From the NCBI GenBank assembly GCA_914767885.1, contig CAJZBQ010000060.1:558001-622000 (forward strand): 64,000 nucleotides of DNA, written 5' to 3'. The DNA is from Blepharisma stoltei. Taxonomy: Eukaryota; Ciliophora; Heterotrichea; Heterotrichida; Blepharismidae. The first letter of the stretch is position 1; every line of letters begins with the position of its first letter. Shown here piece by piece: positions 55,549 to 64,000 of this stretch. Below the pieces are notes generated by a model. It was not told where the DNA came from. It searched no databases and was given only the letters and a program-made list of their open reading frames with translations. Position numbers and translations under genes: made by a program.

Positions 55549-57352
55549 TTAGTGACTCCCTGGTGTTGCTGGAGGCTGAGGTGCTGGCACACCTAAGTTT
55601 GATAAATATTTTATTAAGAATTGGTCTCTTTCCTGCCAAGATTCCACATTTTCAGCTAGATCATGATAATTTAGCTTGGCTACTTTCCAGCCGAGGAGTT
55701 CAAGCCACCTGCATTTTATTTCGAACTCATTGGTGAACTCATACTTCAGCTTCGGTTCCTTGACAAGCCTGTCATCATATTCATATTTCCCTTTAAGCCA
55801 AAAATCGGGAAACGCACAAAAGAGGGCTACTTTTTGAGGCATAATTGCGCATTGTAGAGACTCATGGTTGCTATACAAATAAGGGGCAGCTGCTTTGTAT
55901 CTCAAATGTGAGGTGACCCAATTTTTAAATCTGTCCATATAAACGCATTGATATTCATCAATATCTTCAATTAGTCGTGGCCCCATAAATAAAAAGCCTT
56001 TTTTCTCGTACTTTTCTATGAATTCGTCTGATAGAAGTTTTGGGAAAGATTTGCCGATATGGAATTTCATTTTCCTGACGTATTGATAGTCGTACTCTGA
56101 GACGTATTTAAGACTTTCAATATAGTTTGTGTAAGCTTTGAGCATTCTTTCGTCCTTTGAGTTTACGTTGAATAAATAAGTGCTCATCTTCTGCAGGTAT
56201 CTCTTTTTCATTTCAGGTGTGATAGGGATTTTGCTGTTTATTTTTTTTTGCAGATCGTTTGAGATAGGCTCTCTTAAGCTAAGTGAGCATCCTAAGTCTA
56301 GGGCTGACTCCCCTCTCCTGTTTAAATTGGAGACTTTAATTTTCTTTAAACTGGAATAATTTTTTTTCGATAGGAAAATTTTTATACTATTTTTTATAAA
56401 TTTTATTTTTATTTTTTTTTTTTTTATTAAATTTAATAAAATAAATTAGCCACTTTTTTTTTTTTGTTCCAATTTAAAGCGGTGGGAGTGAGTCAAAGTC
56501 TAAATCATCCCCTTTTTCAAGCAGCTTTCCTCTCAAATTGCTGAATAATTTTTCTGTTCCTAAATTGACATTAGTGAACCCTTTTACAACATCGACCATT
56601 TGCGTAATGCTCATCCTATTCATTCTTCTTGTCAATATTTCCTCTTCAATTGAATCTGTGAGTGCATGTATTCTATTTCTCAATTTCACTGGAGCATTGC
56701 TTCCTGCAATTCCTCCACAAATTGTCGCTAATTGGTCGTCAGAAAACTCAGTAAGTCTATTAAGAACCAAAGGAGTAATCGCTTCTAAAAATTTCACACT
56801 AATTTCTTGCTGTTTTGGTATGATTTTTATAGGAATTATCTTAGATTCATGCCTAAAAGAGTTGGATACCACATAAGGGGCAACAGAAATCACGTCTAAG
56901 TTTTCCTCAGCTTGCAATTCTTTAACCAATAGCTGTGCTGCAGTTTCATAAAATTCATCGTTTACTGTGCTTCCATAAGCCCCAATAGTAGAAATCAATT
57001 CAATTGCAGTCATATGTGATAGCATTTCTTTGGCTTCTGTATCAAGCCAGTCGTGCAAAACTGGTCTCCCGAGGTACGTTTCGTCGAAATCCTTTGTTGA
57101 TCTTGTCAGAGCCCATTTCAGTCTTGCGAATTCTCTTGGCGTGTACTTTGGCTTTTTGTTTAGAACTTCAACTCGAAAATCTTTTCAATATTTCAAATTT
57201 GTTTGGCCCTCCACAATTGATGCGTTGAAGGCTCTGTCGACTAAGCTTTTTGTGTTGCTTGGGATTTCTACAAACTCAGGAAGCGCATTGGCGAAGGCGC
57301 CGATAGATTTTAGGTTGAGATGTTTAGTCTGAATGATAGACCTCACAGCCAT
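55549..57352 (-). CDS. RAP-domain (FASTK-like) protein, one non-TA IES
   Basis: 539 residues after removing 56308-56491. The N-terminal two-thirds is helical repeats (RPVLHDWLDTEAKEMLSHM, QLATICGGIAGS, ITQMVDVVKGF), and the C-terminus ends with a RAP-like fold (EIKCRWLELLGWKVAKLNYHDLAENVESWQERDQFLIKYLSNLGV). RAP proteins act mostly in mitochondrial RNA metabolism. Two stretches rich in UGA-Trp are conserved in hydrophobic context. The start ATG at 57352 precedes a mitochondrial-targeting-like N-terminus (MAVRSIIQTKHLNLKSIGAF). Confidence 0.7.
56308..56491. mobile_element. 184-bp IES with TCA instead of TA boundary
   Basis: On the coding strand the ends read GACTCA-CTCCCACCG and GGGGAG-TCAGCCC. 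Terminal inverted repeats GACTC..CCC..TTTAAATTGGA are clear at both sides. Removing 184 bases keeps the frame (DDLDFDS-ALDLGC). The direct repeat at the junction is TCA, not TA. Confidence 0.75.
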
Positions 57353-57671
57353 ATTAATGCAATAAGATTAGGGTTAAAATATATTAGGCTTCAGGTGGGA
57401 GATATTTCTAATCTCCTTATCTTTGATCGAGCAGGTCACCATCGTTGGGATCAATATTATAATTTTGAAATATATAATTTTTTTTCCCATATAATAGGAT
57501 TTTATGCTATAGATGCAATATATTTGTAAATGTTCTCTAGAAATTATATTAGGATTGCGTAAGAGCGAATATAATTATCAAAGACAGTAGTAGGTTGAGG
57601 TAGGGCCAGAGATGGGCTTCATACTTGACTATGTGAGAATTTATTCAAAGAAGGGGCTGATTATCTCAATT

Positions 57672-58103
57672 TTAAGAAATCTTTACTGGCTGTTCGATTA
57701 TCGGATGGAGAAGTAAAGTAGAACTTACGTCTAAAAGGGAGGAATCTTCGCCGTCTGCAGCCATTTTGTGCTTGACTGCAGGCCTTGGAACGCCGACTTC
57801 AACCATCCTTACATATTTCTTCAAATTATCAGGGACGACTTCTTTAGCTGGCTGCTGCTCTTCTTCCTGTGCTGGCTGGCCTGGCTCCACTGGCTTTGGA
57901 GGAGGTGCAAGCTGCTCTGCTGGTATAGAATTCAACTTATACTCAAGAAGTGCAGTCAATGCTTCGATTTTTTCAATTTGGTGGTTAACTTGACTCAATT
58001 TATTATGGGCTTCGGTGCAAAAATGATTTAAAAACTCACTCGTTGTGATAGCAAAAGCATTTATGACTGCAATCAATTTCTTCGGCTCAATAGCTTCTCC
58101 CAT
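57672..58103 (-). CDS. WASHC3: WASH complex subunit 3 (CCDC53)-like
   Basis: 143 residues. The coiled coil after ITTSEFLNHFCTEAHNKLSQVNHQIEKIEALTALLEYKLNSIP aligns with the CCDC53 signature FLNRFSTVCEEKLADLSLRIQQIETTLNILDAKLSSIP. A Pro/Glu-rich linker leads to KKYVRMVEVGVPRPAVKHKMAADGED, the conserved YxKMxxVGVPxxAVxxKM block. WASH drives actin assembly on endosomes. The residues after DSSLLDV are unlike the family and could hide a short intron. Confidence 0.85.
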   Translation of the reverse strand: MGEAIEPKKLIAVINAFAITTSEFLNHFCTEAHNKLSQVNHQIEKIEALTALLEYKLNSIPAEQLAPPPKPVEPGQPAQEEEQQPAKEVVPDNLKKYVRMVEVGVPRPAVKHKMAADGEDSSLLDVSSTLLLHPIIEQPVKIS

Positions 58104-58357
58104 TTTATTTGTGCTTATAATTAGGATTTTCTTTTATTTGCGCTCAGATGTAAAGGCTCAAAGAAATTAAGTGATAGATAGGAGTCTTTAATTTTTTCAC
58201 TCAAAATATACGTTAAAATGTTTAAAACCGATAATTTTCTAATTATTCTATATAAACATTTTTGGCAATTTTATTTGATTTTGTAATTTGTGAAGTCATC
58301 TCTCTGATATTTTTATACTTGGCATATAGTGGAATTAGATTTAAGCAGCTATTTATA

Positions 58358-58580
58358 TAGACCAGGCTTTTTTTGATCGCCATGGGCTAAAAGAAGCCCT
58401 TCCAACAGGTGGAGTTGGCTTAGGAACAATTTTTGACATGCCAACTCCATCAGTTAGCAAGTAAAAACTATAATAGCACTTTCAACTGGTGAAGTTGACT
58501 TGACAACTGTTGTCGCTTAGCCAAAACACCATTTGATAGGGTTTTTCTTGCCTAGGACGATCTAAAGAGGCCCTAAGCTA
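58358..58580. mobile_element. TATAG-type MITE/IES, intergenic copy
   Basis: Inverted ends TATAGACCAGGC..GATCGCCATGGGC and, read inward, ATAGCTTAGGGCCTCTTTAG then ATCGTCCTAGGC. Internal GTTGGC/GCCAAC stems. More diverged than the other two copies. Confidence 0.75.
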
Positions 58581-58928
58581 TGAAATTCTTAATTAAATTT
58601 AAATATGAAAGTGAAACAGCAATTATTATTTATTTCTATATAAAAGCCCTTTATTATTTATAGCATATTTAAATTTCAAATGAATGATTTTCTTTTTAAT
58701 ATTTATCTCAATACATTTCATGAAATTTAATATTAACCTTTAACTTATTAATTTTTATTAGAGTACAATATAAGTATAATCTAACAAAAATTATTTTTAT
58801 TAGCAATTTAGACCATAGTCCAGATATCTTAAGTTAAAATTTCATTTTTTTCTTTATATTTAAATCCATGACTGGGAAAGTTTATTCTTATTAGTCAATA
58901 ATATTTGCCTTATAGCTTAAAATTCTTA

Positions 58929-59496
58929 ACTCCCCCCCATCCTTGATCGAACGATTGACTGTAAAAATTCCTAAAAATTGGGAAAATTAACCCCCATCCT
59001 TGATCGAACGATTTTCATATCATGCAAATTTTTATATATATAAAAATATATTAGTTATTAAAAGCTTGGGAAATGTGCATAATGAAGTTGCTTTCAGAGG
59101 CTTTGAGACGACAGAAAGCTACGAAATCAACCATTCGAAGTGATTTAGTCATCAATCTAGGCTTAAAACTCAATAATCTAATAAAATAGAGATTCTTTAA
59201 AATTTAAAAAAAAAAAAAATCAAAAATTCAATAAAGAACAAATCAAAATTTATACAGTTTAAAGGGGTAACCAAAAAATAAAAATATTAAAATTGGTATT
59301 CTTATGAAATTAAATCAATTTTTTGCTGTAAAAATAATTATTAAATACTCTTAACCCTCTTAATTAAAAATATAAAAAAAAACATATGTTTTTTATTTTA
59401 TATATATATAATTTTTTTTACCCAAAAAAATTATTTTTAACCCCCATCCTTGATCGAACGATGGCGAGTCGTTCGATCAAGGATGGGGGAGGAGTA
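58929..59496. mobile_element. IES-like element with CCATCCTTGATCGAACGA arms
   Basis: TA at 58927-58928 and 59495-59496. The arm CCATCCTTGATCGAACGA occurs directly at 58937 and about 58992 and again at about 59443, with its inverse at 59471-59490, so the left end is duplicated and the right end forms a hairpin. Lies just upstream of the coiled-coil gene. Confidence 0.7.
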
Positions 59497-59532
59497 AGTA
59501 TAATAATAGTCATAATTATATAACTGATTAAT

Positions 59533-61081
59533 ATGTATCGAAAAAAGCCACAGGACGAATGGGGTCTCATAATCCAACAGCAAGTTGAGTTTAATAAAAA
59601 GCGTGAAGAGGAAGAAAAAGAGCGTATTCAACAAGAAAAAGACAATTACCGCCGTGACCTAGAATATCAAAACTATCTTACTCCCAGATAAGAATAAAAT
59701 GATATTAACAGCAAAATTTATTGTGAAAAATTTAAAATTATTTTCCTATATAAATGCGAAAGAATTAAATATCTTATATATTTATATCTAATTCGCAGCA
59801 AAATTGTTTATAATTGTAAAATATTCTTTTATGACCAGAAGAAATTAGAGAATTGGCCAAAGAACAGCAACGAAAGCAGCGAGAATTTGAAGCTCAAACA
59901 GTCGAAGCACAAATAAAAGCCTTCAAAGAGAACGAAGAAAAGCGAAAAATCGAAGAATCCCAGCAAAAAAAATCTTTACATGAAACCTACGATCAGCACT
60001 ATCAATACAAAAAACAGATGCACGATAACGAGCGCATCGCCAAACTCGAGCAAGAACAAATGCACCTTGCCAGAGTAAAGGCACAAATGGCTGCAGATGA
60101 GCTAAAAAGAAAAGAAGCAGTTGAAAAAGCTTTAAGAGACGAAGAAGAAGTCCTTAGAGTAAGAAGGTACCAAGAAGAATTACAAAAGCAAATGAAAGAA
60201 AATGAAAAACTGTATGACATTGAGCTGGCTAGAGCAAGAAAAGAAGCTGAAGAGCAAAAAGAAAGACAATATAGAGAATACTATAACAAAATTGCTGAAA
60301 AACAAGCAGTCCAGCAACACCAATATGAAAAGCTTGTTGCAAAAACTGATTTGTATAGAAAAAACAGAGTCAATGAATGAATTGACCAAGGATATCAGTT
60401 TAATATTAAGTCGCAAGCAGAAAGAGAAGAATATGAAAAACAAGTCCGCCTGCAGGCTAAGAATAACATGAGCGAAATGCTGCAGAAGCAGCTTGAACTA
60501 AAAGAGCTAGAAAAACAACAAAGAAAAGAAGAAATTAAAAGGCAAGCTGAAATAACACAAAGGCAGCTAGAAGAATTCAAGAGAGCAGAAATGGAAAAAG
60601 CTAATCAGAGAAAGTTCCAGCAGCAAAACTACAGAAACTTTTTATACCATTTATAGAAGAATATACCAAAAATTATAGGATTAATAAAAATATTATTTGG
60701 CCGCATTCTTGAGAAAGCAGTATAAATGTCCAAGCTAATTCAGCAAATGACATTAGAGATAGTGTGTTCAAACTGTCAGATGTAGAAAAGAAATTAAACA
60801 GGGTCGCACTGCAAGGATATGAGGACACACCAAAATCACAACTACAAAGAAATGCCACAAATATGCTGAGGTCAAGCAGTCAGAATTCTCTTCAAAATAA
60901 CGATTTCACCAAAAGATACGTAGAAAACCTGATGAGTCCAAAAATAGGGACTGAAAACAGTTCTCCCAAGCTCAGAAATAACTCTATGTCAAGCTTAGAT
61001 CCAGCGATGAAAGCTGCTGGAAAGCCTACAAGGCTCCCATACATTGATCAAAAACTGGAAAGTAATTTTCTGAAAATTTAA
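59533..61081 (+). CDS. Coiled-coil protein, probably ciliary/basal body, two short IESs
   Basis: Reads MYRKKPQDEWGLIIQQQVEFNKKREEEEKERIQQEKDNYRRDLEYQNYL. Removing 59681-59823 continues WPEEIRELAKEQQRKQREFEAQTVEAQIKAFKENEEKRK. A long charged coiled coil follows up to NYRNFL. Removing 60645-60724 continues NVQANSANDIRDSVFKLSDVEKKLNRVALQGYEDTPK and a serine-rich tail. The Glu/Lys/Gln-rich single helix with a repeated RNFL-type motif resembles axonemal or basal-body coiled coils. No firm family assignment. UGA at 60378 is Trp. Confidence 0.75.
59681..59823. mobile_element. 143-bp IES in the coiled-coil gene
   Basis: TA at 59679-59680 and 59822-59823. Removal joins QNYL to ILLWPEEIRELAK in frame. 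The left end starts CTCCCAG. There is no clear inverted repeat at the right. Confidence 0.6.
60645..60724. mobile_element. 80-bp short IES in the coiled-coil gene
   Basis: TA at 60643-60644 and 60723-60724. TATAC occurs at both outer ends in inverted orientation. Removal joins YRNFL to NVQANSAND in frame. An alternative reading is one missing T in the T5 run at 60639, which would also keep the frame open. Confidence 0.55.
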
Positions 61082-61250
61082 TTCATTGCTTAAATCTTAA
61101 ATGGAGGCATAAAATTATTCCCAACAATTAACCAGCATATAAAGCCTTCTATTAATTGGTATATTAGCTAAAGCAGCATTCTATTATGAAAGTGCAAAAA
61201 TGCATAAAGTTTTCTTATCACGCTTTAACTTACGAAAATGGCCATAATTT

Positions 61251-61616
61251 ATGGCTAAAGGAGACAAAGACAAGTCTGACAAGACACCATCAAAGAAGGT
61301 CTCCCTTCTTGCCAAACCATCAAACGCAAGTGGAGGTGGAAAAGGTAAAAAAAAGAAGTGGTCAAAAGGAAAGGTCAAGGATAAGACTACCAACTCAGTC
61401 TACTTCGATCAAGAAGCATTAGACAAACTTTTGAATGAAATCCCAGCCAAAACAAAACTTATCACTCCTTCAGTACTTTATGACAAGCTGAATATTAATG
61501 TCTCTCTTGCAAGGCATGCATTGGCGGATCTCGAAGCCAGGGGAGTCCTCAAAGCTGTTGGAGACTTACATCACGCACAAAAAATATACACTCGTGCAAC
61601 CCAAGCAGAAGCTTAA
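61251..61616 (+). CDS. RPS25: Ribosomal protein eS25
   Basis: 121 residues. Lys-rich N-terminus ([29 protein letters not shown]), then [68 protein letters not shown], an end-to-end match to eS25 of the 40S subunit. Single exon, no IES. Confidence 0.97.
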   Translation: MAKGDKDKSDKTPSKKVSLLAKPSNASGGGKGKKKKWSKGKVKDKTTNSVYFDQEALDKLLNEIPAKTKLITPSVLYDKLNINVSLARHALADLEARGVLKAVGDLHHAQKIYTRATQAEA

Positions 61617-61919
61617 GTCTAGCTCTTTATGAATTTATTAGACCAAAAAAAAATCTCGTCTTAATAATATAAGGAAAAAAATATTTTTTTTTTTGGTGCC
61701 GTGAATTAAGTAAAAATTTGACTCTAATTATTGATTTTAAGCCTCAATGAATTAATAGTAATATTGCATTAGATTAGGCTTGGAATCAATATTGTCCGCT
61801 TATAAATTTGAAAAAGCTGCTTGCAAACTATTATAGCGTTTATCATTCTTTAATATATAAATTATCATAATTTTTAGCAAAAGCACACAACTTATCGTGA
61901 AATATAGGTTAGATGGTTA
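61617..61919. other. Convergent intergenic spacer
   Basis: About 300 bp between the eS25 and Rab7 3' ends. AT-rich with a T11 run at about 61683. Nothing else seen. Confidence 0.5.
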
Positions 61920-62549
61920 TTAGCAGCATGTCGCTTTTTCAGTTTTCGGCTTTTTCTTGCTTAAATCGATTGGAGGCTTATACTCAGACGCTTCCGCTTT
62001 TACCTGAGACAATGCATTTCTTGCGATTGTCATAAATGCATCATCAACGTTGACAGCATCCTTTGCTGATGTCTCATAGAACGGCATGTTTCCATTTTCT
62101 CTACACCACTGGCTGGCTCTTGCATTCGGGACTTTTCTTTCGTCTTCTTTGTCTACTTTGTTCCCTAACACAACGAATGGGAAGTTTTCAGCGTCTTTAG
62201 CATTGGACTGAGACAAAAATTCTTCTTTCCATGACCCAAGAGATTCAAAACTTTTGCTGGACGTAATGTCATAAACGAGAACGCAGCAGTCAGACCCTCG
62301 GTAAAAGGCAGTGCCGAGGCTTTGAAAACGCTCCTGGCCAGCTGTGTCCCAAATTTGGAGGGTCACTAATTTGTCGTCGATCATAATTTCCTTTGTTAAG
62401 AAGTCAGCACCAATTGTAGCTTTGTATTGCTGGGTGAAGCGCTTGTTAACGTACTGGTTCATGAGAGAGGTTTTTCCGACACTGAATAGGGATTACGCTG
62501 AGTCGCCAAGGATGATTACTTTAAGAAGGTGCTTTCTTCCGGATGCCAT
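61920..62549 (-). CDS. Rab7-like small GTPase, one 15-nt intron
   Basis: About 204 residues after removing intron 62482-62496, which lies inside the P-loop codons (GDSA-VGKTS). [89 protein letters not shown] and ETSAKD are canonical, and the [12 protein letters not shown] and NQYVN(K/R)(R/K)F wording is Rab7-specific. The tail ends in CC for geranylgeranylation. It acts on late endosomes and phagosomes. Confidence 0.95.
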
Positions 62550-62790
62550 CTTTTATATTCTCCTCTTAAAGTATTCTGGCTTAAATTTTAAATAGAAATA
62601 AATGTCTCAGCTGATTATGAGTATTGCTTAGATATTTTATTAAATAATTAATCTGATAGGGTAAGCTAGATTTATATGATTTTTATATTAAAGGGATTCT
62701 ATAGAATTTATTAAAGAAAATATTTGTCTCAATATAAAGAAGAGATTTTAATATCTAAATACAAAAGTATTTGTTATCTAATAATAAACA

Positions 62791-63660
62791 CTATGAAAAT
62801 CTTCTCATCAATTTATTGACTCTGCCTTTATTTTTCGGTAAAGGCTGCTCCTCTGGCATTATAAAAAACTCTTGTGGCACAGTCAAATAAGGCTCGCCTT
62901 CCGGGTCAGGTCTGACATCAATTTGCGAATTATTCCAAAACGTCGCAATCGGCAATAACAAATCTTCATAATACTCAAAATTATTGTGGTCCATCTCAGG
63001 TGGAAGATGCAAAAAGCTTGCACCTGAGCAGTTTTCATGTAGTTTTTGAGAATGCGAATAAGGTATTAGTGTATCTTTTTGGCCATGCACAAAGAAAGCT
63101 GGGCATTGGATATAAGGCATGCAATCAATATTTTTAAATCTTTCAGCCACTAAATACTGAGCAAGTTTCCCTGCAATATTCCTGACAACGGCTCTGATAG
63201 ATGTGTAAGCTGACATTAAAAGCAAGCAGCCAGGATACCGGTGGCGAGCTAATCACGTAGCAGGGCCAGATCCAATGGACCTGCCAAATACAAAAATATT
63301 GGATGGTTGGACTTTTAGCACGTTTTCCACAAAACTAAATACACAGTTTGCATCTTCTAAAATTCGAGTGGCATTAGGCTTGCCAGAATACAAGCCATAG
63401 CCAGGATATTCCATAGAGAGAACATGGATTTTGAGGATTGTTCGAAAAAGGTCCATCATATCAAAGGTAAGCCCTAAGTCTTCTGCATTTCCATGGAAGT
63501 ATAAAAGAATTTTGCTTGAGCCTTCTTCACATTGAAGGAGTAAACATGGAATTGAGATATTTGATTTGTCGTCACGAGGAACCCAGATTAGTTCGTCTTT
63601 AAATTCCTCAAGTTCGTAGCTTGGCGGAGGGGCTGGAAACAGCAAAGCATTTAGTTCCAT
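62791..63660 (-). CDS. ABHD17-like alpha/beta hydrolase
   Basis: 289 residues. LLYFHGNAEDLGLTFDMMDLFRTILKIHVLSMEYPGYGLYSGKP, nucleophile elbow FVFGRSIGSGPATW, LLLMSAYTSIRAVVRNIAG, then the acid-bearing PAFFVHGQKDTLIPYSHSQKL and catalytic His in PPEMDHNNF. This is the ABHD17/ABHD13-type serine hydrolase pattern. ABHD17 proteins depalmitoylate membrane proteins. The N-terminal Cys cluster of ABHD17 is missing here. UGA at about 63252 is Trp. Confidence 0.9.
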
Positions 63661-64000
63661 ATTTAGTTCTCTTATTTAAATATAAATTTCTTGTTATAAA
63701 GTAGAAGTGGCATGTAAGTTTTAATAGGAAGTTTTTAAATGCAGAAGGAAAGATTATATTTAGAATTGTTTATGATATATTTAAGGTAGACTATAGCTTA
63801 TTGTTAGCTGTGTGCATTTTTATAGTTGTATACTTAAAATTTCTTCCGTGATAATGGAGCTTTCTGTTTTAACTTGTGTAATATAATATCTTTTTGTAGA
63901 TAATAAAAGAGCTTCAATAGAAGTTTTTATATAAAAACACATTAAATTCAATACTCAAAGATATCCATCCTTATCCTGATAGTTTTTCTCTGTAAATATG
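63661..64000. other. AT-rich end of window
   Basis: No gene or repeat recognised. Confidence 0.5.

Larger units (their letters stand above)
58104..59532. other. Intergenic region with two IES-like elements
   Basis: No gene. Contains the TATAG MITE (58358-58580) and the element at 58929-59496. The rest is AT-rich. Confidence 0.6.

Noticed and set aside
57766-58031. Cys-rich plus-strand ORFs
   Set aside because: Antisense to the Pro/Glu-rich linker of the WASHC3-like gene.
60002-60580. Ser/Phe-rich minus-strand ORFs
   Set aside because: Antisense shadows of the coiled-coil gene.
1-64000. Stentor as the source
   Set aside because: Stentor also has 15-16 nt introns but uses the standard code. 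Here UGA is needed as Trp in many conserved positions.

Overview
The window looks like heterotrich ciliate DNA, most likely Blepharisma or a close relative, and specifically the germline (micronuclear) genome. Three things in the sequence say so. (1) UGA must be read as tryptophan: it falls at conserved Trp positions in many genes, for example a Rab-type GTPase, a DUF229 phosphatase-like protein, Ku80 and the zinc-ribbon duplicates. (2) Introns are 15 or 16 nt, GT..AG, in the SNF1-like kinase, Rab7, Ku80 and the 5'-nucleotidase. (3) Many genes are interrupted by 56-1300 bp blocks, mostly between two TA dinucleotides. Removing the block and one TA restores a reading frame that matches the protein family or a tandem paralogue. 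These are internal eliminated sequences (IESs).

Layout. 1-960: divergent (pseudo)kinase with an IES. 961-4614: gene-poor, with a SINE-like retroposon. 4615-8911: two tandem EGF/TM/RING-H2 genes, the first IES-free, the second with two IESs. 9019-9690: GDT1-like transporter. 9869-18337: two tandem TMCO4/DUF726 hydrolase-like genes carrying different IES sets, including retroposon-bearing ones. 18385-26875: 5'-nucleotidase, DUF229 enzyme, two zinc-ribbon duplicates, E2 enzyme. 27322-35970: Rab-like GTPase, vacuolar-sorting-receptor-like protein, SNF1-like kinase, SF3B5, two small or coiled genes, importin alpha. 36466-45973: alpha-amylase, ERH, MCM5, dynein light chain, RING/B-box protein, amidase. 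46961-50356: MPN-domain protein and a helical HExxH protein. 50908-53405: membrane protein fragment, amidase pseudogene, and a tiny gene split by a retroposon. 53433-63660: Ku80, RAP-domain protein, WASHC3-like, coiled-coil protein, eS25, Rab7, ABHD17-like hydrolase.

The most interesting content is the mobile layer. It includes a CTCCCC../GAGCGAAC hairpin IES family, a TATAG..GATCGTCCT MITE family with at least three copies (one verified inside a dynein light chain gene), a palindrome built from tRNA T-arm-like hairpins, nested IESs, and SINE-like retroposons that lie inside TA-bounded excisable blocks. Two SINE copies carry a conserved GC-rich module bracketed by inverted arms whose sequence is different in each copy. 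The genes are mostly ordinary housekeeping genes in no obvious pathway. Ku80 is notable because ciliate IES excision depends on end-joining.

Limits: IES boundaries are inferred from reading-frame restoration, TA repeats and family alignment by eye. A few single-base frameshifts, mostly in T runs, may be assembly errors.
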